Origin: Silurus meridionalis
Lineage: Eukaryota > Chordata > Actinopteri > Siluriformes > Siluridae
DNA length: 64,000 bases
Direction of reading: 5' to 3'
Assembly (NCBI RefSeq): GCF_014805685.1
Contig: NC_060887.1
Span: 12,437,963 to 12,501,962 of the forward strand
Below are positions 33,701-44,190 of this stretch, piece after piece; within the stretch, counting starts at the first letter, position 1, and each line of letters opens with the position of its first letter. Both the position numbers and the translations under genes were made by a program. Under the pieces are notes generated by a model. It did not search any database. It saw nothing but the letters and a program-made list of their open reading frames with translations, and was not told the origin of the DNA.

Positions 33701-33929
33701 AGGGGTGGGAGAAAAAAAAATCAATTCAAACTATTGCGATTCTTTTTAAAACAATTTTAAGATCGATTTGTTTACCTCAGAATCGATATATATTTAATTA
33801 TTTTACTTTTCCAGAGAGGTGGGGGGGAAGACGTTACCGCCTTTTATTCCAACAGAGGGTGAAACGTATTTTGTTGTTGTCTGTATTAGATGACGCCGTA
33901 TCCGTTTTAAGCTGACGCGAGAAAGCACA

Positions 33930-34365
33930 ACCGTGGCAGAGGCAGGGGAGTAAACCTCTGAGAATTGTTTACCGGATAAAGACCCTGCTTCAGTCACAGA
34001 CAATGCGTCTAACATGGGCTTTCTCCATATTAAGTGCTATGCGCACACTCTCAATCTGGCCTCGCAGCGCGCACTGAAGCCGCCCGCTGTCGCGAAGTTA
34101 CTCGGAGGAGTACGACGCATCACTGGATATTTCCATAGAAGTGCAGCAGGACTTCATGTTTTACAGGAAAAACAAAAGTTACTGGAGCTCCCTGTGCACA
34201 AACTTATAACAGACGTTTCAACGAGATGGAATAGTGCTTGTGACATGGTTGAACATTTTCTGGAGCAACAGGCTGCAGTAACAGCTGCACTGCTCAGACC
34301 TGAGGTGAGGAAGAGAGAGAAGGATATTAGCACCTTGACTGAGTTGGACATTGGAACAGTTTAAC
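33930..34365 (+). pseudogene. hAT transposase (ZBED-like) core fragment
   Basis: The frame reads SVTDNASNM, then CYAHTLNLASQRAL, then LITDVSTRWNSACDMVEHFL and KEKDISTLTELDIG-like codons to a stop at 34,362. DNAxNM, C-x-AHxLNL and DVxTRWNS are signatures of the hAT transposase core. The N-terminus and the C-terminal dimerisation domain are missing, so it is a relic. Confidence 0.8.
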
Positions 34366-34369
34366 AGCA

Positions 34370-34785
34370 CTTATTTTATTTCAGAGTATTGTTTTTAGTT
34401 TTGTTGCACATTTGAATATTATCAAGTTTTTGGTACTTGAAAGTTTTATGGTTCAAGGTTCTTTATGCACTATGTATGTGTATGCTCCTGAAATAGATCG
34501 CCAAGTCTCTGTTACTCCGCCCCCAAAAAATAGTTCACATCGCTGCTTTTTTTTTAGCAAATCTCAGATAAAACAACTTTTTTGATTGTCCATTTTTTCC
34601 CTTGTTTTCTTTGTTGTTTTTTTTAAACAATGGTACTAATAATGGTACTGGCTGGAAAGAAAAGGTTTGAAATGATAGGTGGCGCATAAAAAATAAATAA
34701 ATAAATAAAAACGACACCCTGCAGAGAGACTCAACCAAAGATTTCTCTTTTACTTTTTTATTATTATTTTTTTTTTTTTTGTAGT
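34370..34785. other. Unassigned T-rich sequence
   Basis: No gene seen. It may be the 3' remainder of the hAT relic. T-rich runs and an (AAAT)n-like stretch (34,688-34,710) are present. Confidence 0.35.
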
Positions 34786-35235
34786 CTCAACTGTTTTGTA
34801 ACACTATATTCTACCAGCCATATTTGGTTTTTTTACCAACAAGATGTTTTTTTATGTGAAAGTTATTCGGAAATATATAAAACACAAACACCAGCCGAAG
34901 TTTTGTGATGTAAACAAAAGAATAAACATCTAAATTACAACACTATTGATTGTTTGAAGCAGAAATGCTTTACAGCATGTTCACTGGACCTTCTGGATCT
35001 TTCCTAATAAACCGGGATTAGCAGCAGTGGATGTGTTTGTGACTCGTTATTACAATAATAGTGCAATTAGTGCATTTTGTTAATGCATGTTGTTGCATTC
35101 AGCAAATACATTCGTTTTCCTGTGAAAAACAGTGATGTGAAATCGCTGCTTGAGATTTAGTCATGGTTACTTTTTATTTAATCTATTGCTAAAAATTAAC
35201 ACCTGAGAACACGCAACAACAAAGCCTAAGAGGTT
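34785..35235. repeat. Inverted copy of the 14,545-15,030 repeat
   Basis: GTAACACTATATTCTACCAG, CCTAATAAACCGGGATTAGC and GACTCGTTATTACAATAATA mirror words at 14,760-15,030. It directly precedes the right-arm block beginning at 35,236. Confidence 0.65.
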
Positions 35236-36075
35236 AACACAGTTTATTTTGACAAAACTTAAGAGCTTTCACTGGTGTAAAAATTCATCTCCAGAGCACA
35301 TTACAGTTCATTTACTTCATCATGGTGTGGAGTCAGAGCTTGCTCTTTTAGAATATCCATACTGGATTCACCAGAGTTTGAATAATCCACAATGGAAACC
35401 CCTCTGACAGTAATAACCCGAGTAACAAAGCAAAAACCAAATGAAACACGCTACAAGCTGAGAGTAATGATGCAAGTAAATATATCCAAAAGATACAACA
35501 TTACCTGTGTTCTACCATCGTGTCTGTTTGAATAGTGATTGGAATTCTCAGCCTCTTTGACCACAGGAGAAGCCCGCTTGTTTGTCACCTGAAATACAAC
35601 AAAAATACCAAAAATGAATTATACGCTAAAAATAATCATGCATGTGGAAATATGCAAAGTAAGCTGATGCAAAAACATTTCTAAAACAGCACATAATAGA
35701 GCCAAGTGCATGTCAGGGGCTTTTCTAGAATTCTCATGTCTTGCAATAATATGTAGGGGACTGCAATCAATCTTATCTTAGAGACCTGTCTAAAACAACC
35801 ATCAGGTCATAATGTGTACAAATGTGCGTGTAATAAGTCAGGTTTTGATACTGAAAACAGTTGCCCAAATGATATCAAATTACTTAAAGTGAGGTCCAGT
35901 CGGGGGGGCCCATAAAATACAAGACAAGAAACCAGTGTGTGCGTGTGTAAATACAATTCAAACAACAAAACCTTAAAATGAGTTTGGGCAGGCCCCACAA
36001 GGGCAACACTACAAATGTATATGTGTAAGGATTCCAGACGTATGAGGGATAGACTAAAATGGTGTTTGTCAGGTA
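35236..36075. repeat. Right-arm palindrome block (partner 26,450-27,285)
   Basis: Reverse complement of the left block. It contains the second copy of the 84-nt open exon (35,505-35,588, minus) and an uninterrupted retroviral target site (GGTCA at 35,805-35,809). Confidence 0.85.
35505..35588 (-). other. 84-nt open exon-like block (right arm)
   Basis: Same as 26,926-27,009 on the opposite strand. Acceptor (CAG before GTGACAAACAAG) and donor (CACAG|GTAATG) are kept, as are length and frame. A third, strongly diverged copy may start near 36,330. Confidence 0.35.
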
Positions 36076-36452
36076 ACTCCACTTTTCAGAAGTAGGTCAC
36101 TGGGTATTGAAGTCAAAATACTAATATAAAACAACTTCCTGTCTTGGTTATGTGACTACATAGTGTACCAGTCCACATAAACAGCGATGACAGTTCCTAC
36201 ATTATTCCTATGCCTATATGTATACCTGTGCGTTAACATCATGTTTATGTGAATTGTTGGGAACTTGGATCTGGGAACATCTCATACTCTGCTGCCATGG
36301 GACAGGCCTGCTTATTTGTTGCCTGAAATACAAAACAAAAGTATGAGCAAGCAATTAATTCTTAGAAAATCATGAATGTGGAGATATACAATAACGTGGG
36401 GGACTGCAATCAATCTCATCTTGGATACCTGTCTAAAACAACCATCAGGTCA
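36076..36452. repeat. Partial tandem copy of the 35.5-35.9 kb block
   Basis: From about 36,300 the sequence (CTGCTTATTTGTTGCCTGAA, GGGGACTGCAATCAATCTCA, CTAAAACAACCATCAGGTCA) repeats 35,570-35,809 in direct orientation. It is cut at 36,452 by the retrovirus and resumes at 42,237. 36,076-36,300 has no recognised content. Confidence 0.75.
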
Positions 36453-36469
36453 GATGACAGTGAGCCGGA

Positions 36470-38600
36470 AAGCATAGGCGACCATCCGCACTATACCAAA
36501 GGCCATCGGAGGCCACGTAGGCATTGTGTGATTGCAAAAAGGCAGAATCATTCAGGGTGGCTGAGGATTGGACAGATGGCAAATGTAAATCAGGAATGAG
36601 AGCGGAGGAAAGAAGACCGGTGTTAATAGGAACGCTAAGAGAGGGGAAGAATACCTGAGCTTGAGCTGCACTTTTTGCCACTCTGTCAGCCAAGGAATTG
36701 CCTATGCGGAGGCATTGTTGTCATAAGAATGGGCTATTGTTTTGACGATGGCCAGTGTGCGAGGAAGACAGTAAGCAGTGATATGGTCCTGAACAAAGGA
36801 CGAATGAGAAATGGATTTCCCTTCAGCCGAGTGGAAACCACGGGATTGCCAGATGCGGCCAAAATCGCGCGCAATACCAAAGTAAGTGTAGATTGTGACA
36901 TCTTTTCCTTCAGAAAGGACACATGCACGAGTCAAGGCGAACAGTTCAGCCGCCTGTGCAGATGAAAAAGTCAAAGAGTAAGCTTCAACAGTGACATCAG
37001 GAAAGGAACAGACAGAGTAACCACACAGAAATTTACCATCATACGGCTTCAAACATGAGCCGTCCACAAAAAGGGACTCACCCATATCTAAAGAAGTGGA
37101 AGACAAATCAGAGCATATACTAGTGGAGTAAATGACCATGGAGCAGCAATCATGTGTCGTGCAGTGTCATCTTGTGCGTTAATCAAACCTAAAACCTAAA
37201 GTGTCAAAAGAGGAGGTGGCCTTGATTTCCAGATTACTGGTTGAGCAAAGCATAGTTTCATAGCTGGATCTTCTCTGAGCTGTCATGTGTTGTGTGTGCA
37301 AGTTCTGAAGGACCTGTTTCACCTGATGTGGAGGATGCAAGATCATAGGATGAGACAACACTAATTTTTCAGCGTCTTGAACCATCACAGCACAGGCAGC
37401 CACCGCAGGAGACATGCAGGTAAACAGTGTCAAGTGTTTTGGACAGGAATGCACATGGTCTCATACACGCCCCATGCTCCTGCGCCAAAACAGCAGAGGC
37501 TGAAAACTAGTTTGGAAGTCCGAGAGTGGGAGCTGAACACAGAGCTGACTGCAAAGCCTCATACGTCTCATTCATCTCAGGTGTCCACTTTAGCAGGTGC
37601 TGCAAAGGATCATTGTGTGACTCCGCAGAGCGGAGTCGTTTGTCGTGAAAAGAGCAGTCAGGTATCCATGGACAGCAGTGGTAAATCAGTCCCAGGAAAG
37701 CCATGAGAGCATGCTCTGTGGAGGGATGCCTTGTGTTAAGAACCTGTATACGATCTTTAGAGAGCCTTGAGAGAGTTCGAACCCTAGGTATGTCACAGTG
37801 GTTTTACAAAACTGTGAGTTTGGTTTTGGATACCTTGAATCCTTTTCTTGTCAGATGACGCAGGAGGCACAGGGAGACTCAGAGATCAGGAGATCATCTG
37901 CATAGTGTAAGACAGAGGGGTCAGAGGGGAGAGCAAGATCAAAAGATCAGAGCGTCCCTTACCACAGCGGAAAAGGCTGCCGGGGAGTCAATGAATCCCT
38001 GTGGCAGCAGACGTGTCCAAGTATATTGGCACTCCCTGTGCGGGAAGGCGAAAAGAGGCTGCGTGTGCTCTTCTACAGGAATGCTGAAAAAGGCAGAATC
38101 AGCGAGAAGTCTGTATGATTGCATGGAATTAAAGCGATAATAGAGGCCACATCGGGCACAACAGGTTTTTTTTTTTTTTTTTTTTTTTTAAGTTTAAATT
38201 GAAGCGCCAAGTGTCGTCCGGTATAGGAACTGGATTAACGGGTGTGTTGCAGGAACTCACACACTGATAAATCACACCCTGTTGTAACAGAGGGGTCAAG
38301 ATTTTGTCCATTCCCTGCAAATTTGATTCAGAGAGCGTACACTGTTTGAACACAGGATGCAAATGTTTTAGTTTAGCTTCATAAGGAGGACAATGAACCA
38401 AGCCCACATCGTCCTTATGCTTTGCCCAGAGGAGAGATGGCAATTCTTCCAGTGAAGGAGGGAGTGGCAATTTCTGTGTGGTAGAGAAAAAAACAGTCTT
38501 TAATGTCCATGTTAGAAAGATATGACAGAGGAGCAGAATCAGGAACTGAAACCGTGAGTTTAGAGCCAGAAAAGGTGAGAGAAATGTGCAGCCTACTCAT
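36470..38600 (-). pseudogene. Retroviral pol remnant (RT, RNase H, start of integrase)
   Basis: Reading down from 38,600: a short protease/RT-leader stretch; RT fingers with WAKHKDDVGLVHCPP near 38,420 and GVIYQCVSSCNTPVNPVP near 38,260; an A-rich slip (poly-lysine) at 38,165-38,190; LLPQGFIDSPAAFS near 38,000; the catalytic YADD near 37,900; RNase H with LFVDGS near 37,065 and AQAAELFAL near 36,950. The third RNase H acidic motif, near 36,885, has lost the expected aspartate through a small deletion. After GNSLADRVAKSAAQA (near 36,680) only the first integrase residues remain. Many frameshifts and stops are present. Confidence 0.8.
38160..38190. repeat. Poly-T tract inside pol
   Basis: A run of about 24 T on the plus strand within the reverse transcriptase region. 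It reads as poly-lysine in pol and marks a slippage or insertion break. Confidence 0.8.
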
Positions 38601-38614
38601 GAGAGAAACTGGAC

Positions 38615-38719
38615 ACGTCTGCTGCCACAGGGATTCATTGATTCCCCGGCAGTCTTTTCCGCTGTGGTAAGGGACGAACTCTAAAGCATTTTACTGCATG
38701 TCGTACCCTCTATGTATGT
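38615..38719 (+). mobile_element. Inverted pol scrap joined to a LINE 3' tail
   Basis: 38,620-38,680 (TGCCACAGGGATTCATTGAT, CTTTTCCGCTGTGGTAAGGG) is the reverse complement of pol sequence at 37,950-38,010. It is fused to a LINE tail starting AAAGCATTTTACTGCATGTC. The tail continues after the hAT element at about 40,020-40,090 (TATGTGACAAATAAAATTTG, TTGATTTGATT). Confidence 0.7.
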
Positions 38720-38818
38720 CAGGGGTGGCCAACCAGCCAAAGAGCCACATTTTTTACTGTGTTACCGCAAAGAGCCACATCATACACATGGGCACACATG
38801 AACATCACCCATACCTTC

Positions 38819-38823
<5 letters not shown>

Positions 38824-38896
<73 letters not shown>
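38824..38896. repeat. (CA)n microsatellite
   Basis: About 36 CA units inside the hAT element. Confidence 0.95.
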
Positions 38897-38897
<1 letters not shown>

Positions 38898-39336
38898 CTC
38901 TGCTCAGCCAGATTTATTGTAAATGTCACACCCCAACATAATGACAGAAATTGACTCCTACAGTTTTAAGACCACAGGACAGTCATTTTCAACAATAAAC
39001 ATTGTGTGCACTGTCTCACACACACAAACTCTCAGTTTAACCAAGTCCACAAACAGAAATATAATAATTTACAATAGCGTTTTTCTTTTACTATGCATGT
39101 TACTTAGTGGGACTTTTGGCATCCTTGCCTTGAACAATCCTCTTCAAATCTGCCTCGTACTCCTTTGTTGCCACTCAAAGCAATTCTTTCACATGGGTGT
39201 CAGTCAGAACAGATCGATGCTTTGATTTCACGTGTTTCAGGGTAGAAAACACAGACTGGGGCAATTAATATTTTACAAGGGGCCACGTGAGAAACATGAA
39301 TTGTGTCAGAGGGCCACACCAACGATAATATTTTAG

Positions 39337-39776
39337 GGATGCACCGAAATGAAAATTCAATTCAAAAGGCAATGAAATCCATAATTTTTTGTGTTATGCC
39401 TTTTGCCTCGGCACCATCACTGGGAAAACTTTCCTGCCTTTTCAAAAGCGTCTGCTACAGACGGAGTGCGCATGCTCGGATTGACTTTACTTTTCTGCGC
39501 CACATTCTTCTCATATTTAGAATGGCAATCGGGATGTTTGGATTTCAGGTGATAAATTAAACCCGACTTGGAGAAACTCTTTGCAGATACACCCCCTCTT
39601 GAAATTTCAGCATTGCATGTTTTGCAAATCGCTATCCGCACACCGCAGACATGTTGCTCTTATCCAGATAACCGTGTGCTGCTGTGCTTTTTTATTGTGT
39701 CATTACAATTGTGTTTCTGCCATGTTGTTTCGGTGATTTAGGTATTTCGGCCGAAAATTTTCGGTGCATCCCTGTA
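39337..39776. mobile_element. Inner element bounded by GGGATGCACCGAAA repeats
   Basis: CAGGGATGCACCGAAA-type termini (AGGGATGCACCGAAAT at 39,337; ATTTTCGGTGCATCCCTG at 39,757-39,774) are a second set of hAT-type ends that I recall from fish genomes. They enclose the BED-finger start. This finger and its upstream region (39,395-39,670) also occur in the copy at 23,235-23,428, but without these termini, so the true parent element is unclear. Confidence 0.45.
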
Positions 39777-40289
39777 ATTAATGATTGGCCTCACGCGGGC
39801 CGAACAGGGTCGTACAAAGGGCCTGATTTGGCCCAGATCTGATATACTGCAAAGTTTCCCAGCAGGGACAAGCTCATTTAAGTCTTAAAAATACCGTATT
39901 AAACTCAAGCGAAGCGAACACACATTAAAAAAAAAACAAACACAAACTTCGATATGAACGTGAGAGCCGCATGAAACCAGCCAAAGAGCCGCGAGCCGCG
40001 GGTTGGCCACCCCTGATGTACATGCTTTCGGAGGAGACCGAAAGCATGTATGTGACAAATAAAATTTGATTTGATTGATTTGATTTGAGATCTCGGCCCA
40101 AGAGATTAAACAGACAATTAGGCATAAAAACAAAACCAGAAAATGTTGCAGAAAAATATTTGTGTTCGTAGTGTCCGTTTGGTGAGCTGATACTTCAGGA
40201 CTTTCTGTACCTCTGGACGACAGTTATGCATAAAAGTCGTAAGGAACAGAGGATTACTGTCTGCGTCTTCTAACTCATCGCTCCCAATA

Positions 40290-41300
40290 AAGTTCAAGTC
40301 TCCTTAAATCGTGTGAAAAATTTGGAAGTGGTTTCACCCTTCTCCTGTTTACAGTTAATTACTTGAGAGAGATCTCTGTTGGCCTGCTGCTGCTGGAGTA
40401 GGAATTTAGTCAACTCCTTTTTAACATCCGAGAGCTCTCGCTCAGCCCAGTGATAATAATAGACGGTGGTTTTGCTCTTACTTTTTTCGACCCTTCCCCT
40501 CGTCTTCCACCTTCGTTTTTGTTTCCATTTTAATCTCATCATTCCTAGGGTGTAAACTGGGCACCGCGTCAATAAGAGTTTCCTTGTTGTAACTGTAGTC
40601 TGTAGTACTGTAGTAACTGAGTCGACGTATTGCATGAAGGATGAACCTATAGTCTGCGCCTGTCAGCTGATTATGGTGGGTTGAGCTCATTAGCATGTCA
40701 ACAAAATGCAGAGGTTTAAATTGGGGACGGAAGAACCCTGATAATGTCTCTAAGTTCCCCGATCGAGGGCGGATGAACCACAGGCCACGGGCCGACTTTG
40801 ACCAAACGCATAACACATTAGTGTGGGTTTTGGGCCAGGGAGGAGGATCAATCTCTGGGACCGAAGGAGACACAAACCCACCATCCTGATAGGGTGGGGG
40901 TGGAGCATTTGGCGATAAAAATGGTTTTGGCTTTGCTTCGATTCTGGCAGAGACATAAGTTCTCTGTTTATGTTCGGTATAGAGTGATATACCCAGATTG
41001 GTTTCATTTCCACCGATTTTTGATAACTATCACCCATGTAAGAATAACCCCAGTTAGGATCAGCCAAACCTTCATAATTTGGGAATGTGCAGACTTCAGG
41101 TATTCAGACTTGAAGGTACCACCACGAGGATTAGTCAGAAATTGAGGTTGTGATTCAGTCCACCATGCTAAATTGTCTAGCCAGGGGGTAGTATAAAAGG
41201 TAAGACCACAACGATTCATCCAGTCCCAAGGGGCTTCCTCAGGATCTGGTTTAGGATATTTTTTTCCAGAATTACCTATGATCCAATATAGGTACAAGTG
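40290..41300 (-). pseudogene. Retroviral gag-like remnant
   Basis: Several overlapping minus-strand frames cover the space between the primer site and pol, where gag belongs. One part ends in QEKGETTSKFFTRFKET (about 40,345-40,294), which fits the major homology region pattern of capsid (Q-x-x-G-E ... F-x-x-R). The upstream parts contain proline-rich and tryptophan-rich stretches without a nameable domain. Reading requires several frame changes, so no Gag is made. Confidence 0.6.
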
Positions 41301-41522
41301 TCTGACAATGTTAGATACAAAGCAAGGAGGCCAGAGATCGAGATAGATAAGGCGGTTTAATAAAATTTAGACGTGTAAAGTTACTGTGATTGCAGAGACG
41401 GTTCAGCGCACGCTACACGACGGTACAACATCGACAACAAGTTCGCTTATGAATACAAGGTGCGTGCCTACACTTTCAACGATATGACAAGATACCAAAT
41501 CTGCACTCACCTGAACGCTGAT

Positions 41523-41540
41523 ATCCAGGAGGAGCCCCCA
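41523..41540 (-). other. Primer-binding site, tRNA-Pro type
   Basis: The minus strand reads TGGGGGCTCCTCCTGGAT, two mismatches from the usual tRNA-Pro primer site. It lies immediately inside the LTR, where a primer site must be, and sets the provirus polarity. Confidence 0.8.
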
Positions 41541-41775
41541 AGAAACTATAAGGAAGTGTTTTATCCTCTGCCGCTTGGGCAGGATTGTCTTCTGTCCCCT
41601 GGACAGGTTACCCCCCAATTTAGCCTTTCCTCTCAATCTTTGCTCTCCTACGTGCACAGGGAAGTCTGAATGAAACACACAAGTCAGCTTTCAGAGAGAA
41701 GTTCCAAATTTTATTGTCTCACACATGAAGATATACTTCCAAAGTGAAGGAGAGAAAGGGGGTGGGCTGCCAGGT

Positions 41776-41825
<50 letters not shown>

Positions 41826-42236
41826 CAGAAGAGACAGTTATGAGAGACAACTCCACAAGGTTATGTTGAGCCTGCAAAAGATAAGCCCAAAACAGAAATA
41901 CAGAAACCACTGTGTGTGTACGAGCAAAGTAACATGCCACAAAAGGATAGTTCAGGGTATGGTCAACAGAAACATACAAAAAGGTTATTCTAGAAGCAAA
42001 CAACAAAATTATTATAACTAATAATGGCAACAAGATACATATTACCATACTGTGAGAACATAAAAACTCCACATCTGGTCATGTTATTCGTTTAGCAGAA
42101 GCAACAAAATGAGGATTAGCCATAAGGCGACAGTTTGGGTTTTCTCACAGCGTAAGTGTATAAAGAGAGGATAAAGACAAGAACTGAGTATTCTGGGTTA
42201 ACCTAATCTAGGACTAGTGATCAAAGATATCTTACA
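41541..42236 (-). mobile_element. Retroviral 5' LTR
   Basis: On the minus strand it starts TGTAAGATATC at 42,236 and carries an AATAAA signal (about 41,708-41,713 inverted). The U3-R part (42,236-41,715) matches the split fragment at 10,681-12,541. A (TG)n tract at 41,780-41,824 is an insertion relative to that copy. The inner LTR end next to the primer site lacks a clear CA. Confidence 0.7.
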
Positions 42237-42366
42237 GGTCATAATGTGCACAATAATGTGTGTAATAAGTCAGGTTTCGATACTGAAAACTGTTGCCCAA
42301 ATGATATAAAAACTTAGTGAGGTCCAGTCAGGAGGGCCCCATAAAAAAAAAAAAAAAAGACAAGAA

Positions 42367-42440
<74 letters not shown>

Positions 42441-42480
42441 GAGCCCAACAATTCAAAAATTGTTGTGAAATATTTATTTT
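42237..42480. repeat. Continuation of the tandem arm copy, with (TG)n
   Basis: GTCATAATGTG, AATAAGTCAGGTTTCGATAC and GTGAGGTCCAGTCAGGAGGG repeat 35,808-35,915. A pure (TG)n run spans 42,370-42,436 where 35,935-35,950 has only a few TG units. Confidence 0.8.
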
Positions 42481-42559
42481 GTTGACAAAATCACATCAGT
42501 GAGACAGGAACTCATAGGACAGGTCCCTGAGAGCACTATGGCTCCTTTGTGCTCAGCTG

Positions 42560-44190
42560 TTTTTTAATCTTCCGAACCCGTTTCTCTCTCCACTCTTTGA
42601 CATTGTTTTATCCTTAAGGCCAACATCATCTCCTCTTGATGTAGTACTGACAAGACTACTAAAAGAAGTTTTCAGTTGCATGGGTCCTTGTAGCCTTTTT
42701 TAATAATTGTCTTAGGTTGAGGTATGTGCCAGATGCTTTTAAACACGATGTCGTCACTCCATCATAAAAAAAAATTCACCATTTCACACTTACCCTTCCT
42801 CTCTAAAATACTAGAGAAACTTGTATTTTTATCAATTATAACCAATTTTAAATGAAAATTCAATTCTGGATAAATTTCAATCTGGTTTCAGAACACGTCA
42901 TAGCACTGAGTCTGCCCAATTAAAGATTCGCAATGATATATAACGCTCACAAGAGATAGTGGCTGCCCAGTTGTGTTGATCCTTTTGGATGTTACCGCAG
43001 CCTTTGACACCATAGATCATAAGATTCTTATCTCTCGGCTAAACAACCTGTTTGGAATTTGAGGTACAGCGTTTGTTTGCTTCATGAATTACATGTTAAA
43101 TAGTAGTTTTTCTGTGAAATGGGGTGGCATCTCATCCTCGAGCGTCCCTTGGTGTAGCACAGGGATCGATACTTGGCCCGGTGTTTTTCTCCCTATATAT
43201 GCTACCTCTGGGAAATATAATTAGAAAACAATATCTCATTCCACTTCTATGCTGATGACATCCAATTATAGTTTCCTTTAAAACCAGATTCACTCCAGTC
43301 CCTGTCCAGCCGTTTAACTGACATTAAACATTAGCTAGCTAGTAATTTTCTAAGTCTTAATAACAATAAGGGTGAATGTTTACTATTTAGTACGCAGGAG
43401 CAGCCTAATTTACACCAGAACCTAGGCGTCATATTTGATAGCAATTTGAATTTTGGAAGCAAATAACCTCAGTTGTAAAATCTTCTTTCTACTCTGTTTA
43501 CTATCAAAAGTGAAGCCTTCGTTTCAATAAAAGACATGGAAAAACCCATTCGTGCTTTTATTATTTGCTCTTTATCAATGTATTACTCAGTCCACTCTCT
43601 ATCTACAGCTGGTTCAGAACAATGCAGCACGGCTTTTAACTGGTACCAGTAAGCGTGTACACATCACCCTGGTCCTTTCCTCTCTCCACTGGCTCCCAGT
43701 ACAGTACAGGATTCAATATAAAATCCTATTATTTGTTTTCAGATCTGTCTGGTACGCCCCCACCTATTTAAAATCAACTTATCCATCTGCGCACCCATGG
43801 TCGAACTTTCAGGTCCTCTAATCACGTACTGCTCAAAGTGCCTAGAACAAGATATAAATCGTGAGGTGATCGCACCTTCTCAGTGGTAGCTCCTAACTTT
43901 GAATTTCCCTCGCTCCTGATCTCACCTCTAAAAGGGAATTCTCTACTTCTAAAGCTAAAGACCCACATATTTACCAAAGCCTTTGTTGTGTTGTAGAGGG
44001 TTTGCTTAGTCTCCTGCTTCTTAACGTTTATTTTATTTGCTGTGTTTTAATGCTTATTTTATTTTATTACTTTTATGTTAACTCTATCACTATTTTGCAC
44101 ATTGCCCTTTTCACTTTGTTCAGCACCTAGGCTCTACCTGCTAAATGTTAGGTGCTATAGAAATAAAGATTGGATTGAAATTAAATTGAA
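42560..44190 (+). mobile_element. L2-like LINE, right arm (longer copy)
   Basis: Reverse transcriptase words across several frames: FQSGFRTRHSTESAQL (near 42,885), LLDVTAAFDTIDHKILISRL (near 42,990), a GVPQGS-like box (near 43,155), FYADDIQL (near 43,240), then NNAARLLTGTSKRVHITLVL and SSLHWLPVQYRIQYKILLFV (43,620-43,740). The 3' end is GGTGCTATAGAAATAAAGAT at 44,150-44,170. Many stops. The left arm keeps only the part after about 43,480. Confidence 0.8.

Larger units (their letters stand above)
38720..40015 (-). mobile_element. hAT element with 15-bp terminal inverted repeats
   Basis: Both ends are CAGGGGTGGCCAACC (38,720-38,734 and inverted at 40,001-40,015). Flanking 8-mers ATGTATGT and ATGTACAT match at 6 of 8, consistent with an aged hAT target duplication. 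The minus strand carries a BED-finger start (39,641-39,500; CKTCNAEISRGG, HLKSKHPDC); the transposase core is missing. Inside are a (CA)n tract and the words AGGGATGCACCGAAATGAAA near 39,337 and TTTTCGGTGCATCCCTGTAA near 39,757, an inverted pair marking a second, inner element. Confidence 0.8.
36453..42236 (-). mobile_element. Endogenous retrovirus: 5' LTR, gag, truncated pol
   Basis: Minus-strand provirus in the order 5' LTR (42,236-41,541), primer site, gag-like region, pol. It stops inside the start of integrase at 36,453, with no env and no 3' LTR. Flanks carry the 5-base duplication GGTCA (36,448-36,452 and 42,237-42,241). The uninterrupted site is present at 35,805 and, inverted, at 26,705. 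A LINE tail with a hAT element splits it at about 38,615-40,090. The tRNA-Pro primer site and pol motifs suggest a gamma/epsilon-like (ERV1-type) lineage. It is clearly defective. Confidence 0.8.

Noticed and set aside
23041..40015. The two hAT pieces (23,041-23,428 and 39,395-40,015) as part of the palindrome pairing
   Set aside because: They are inverted and roughly symmetric, but each sits in a different host sequence (hAT-like gene versus LINE tail), so they are independent insertions of one family.
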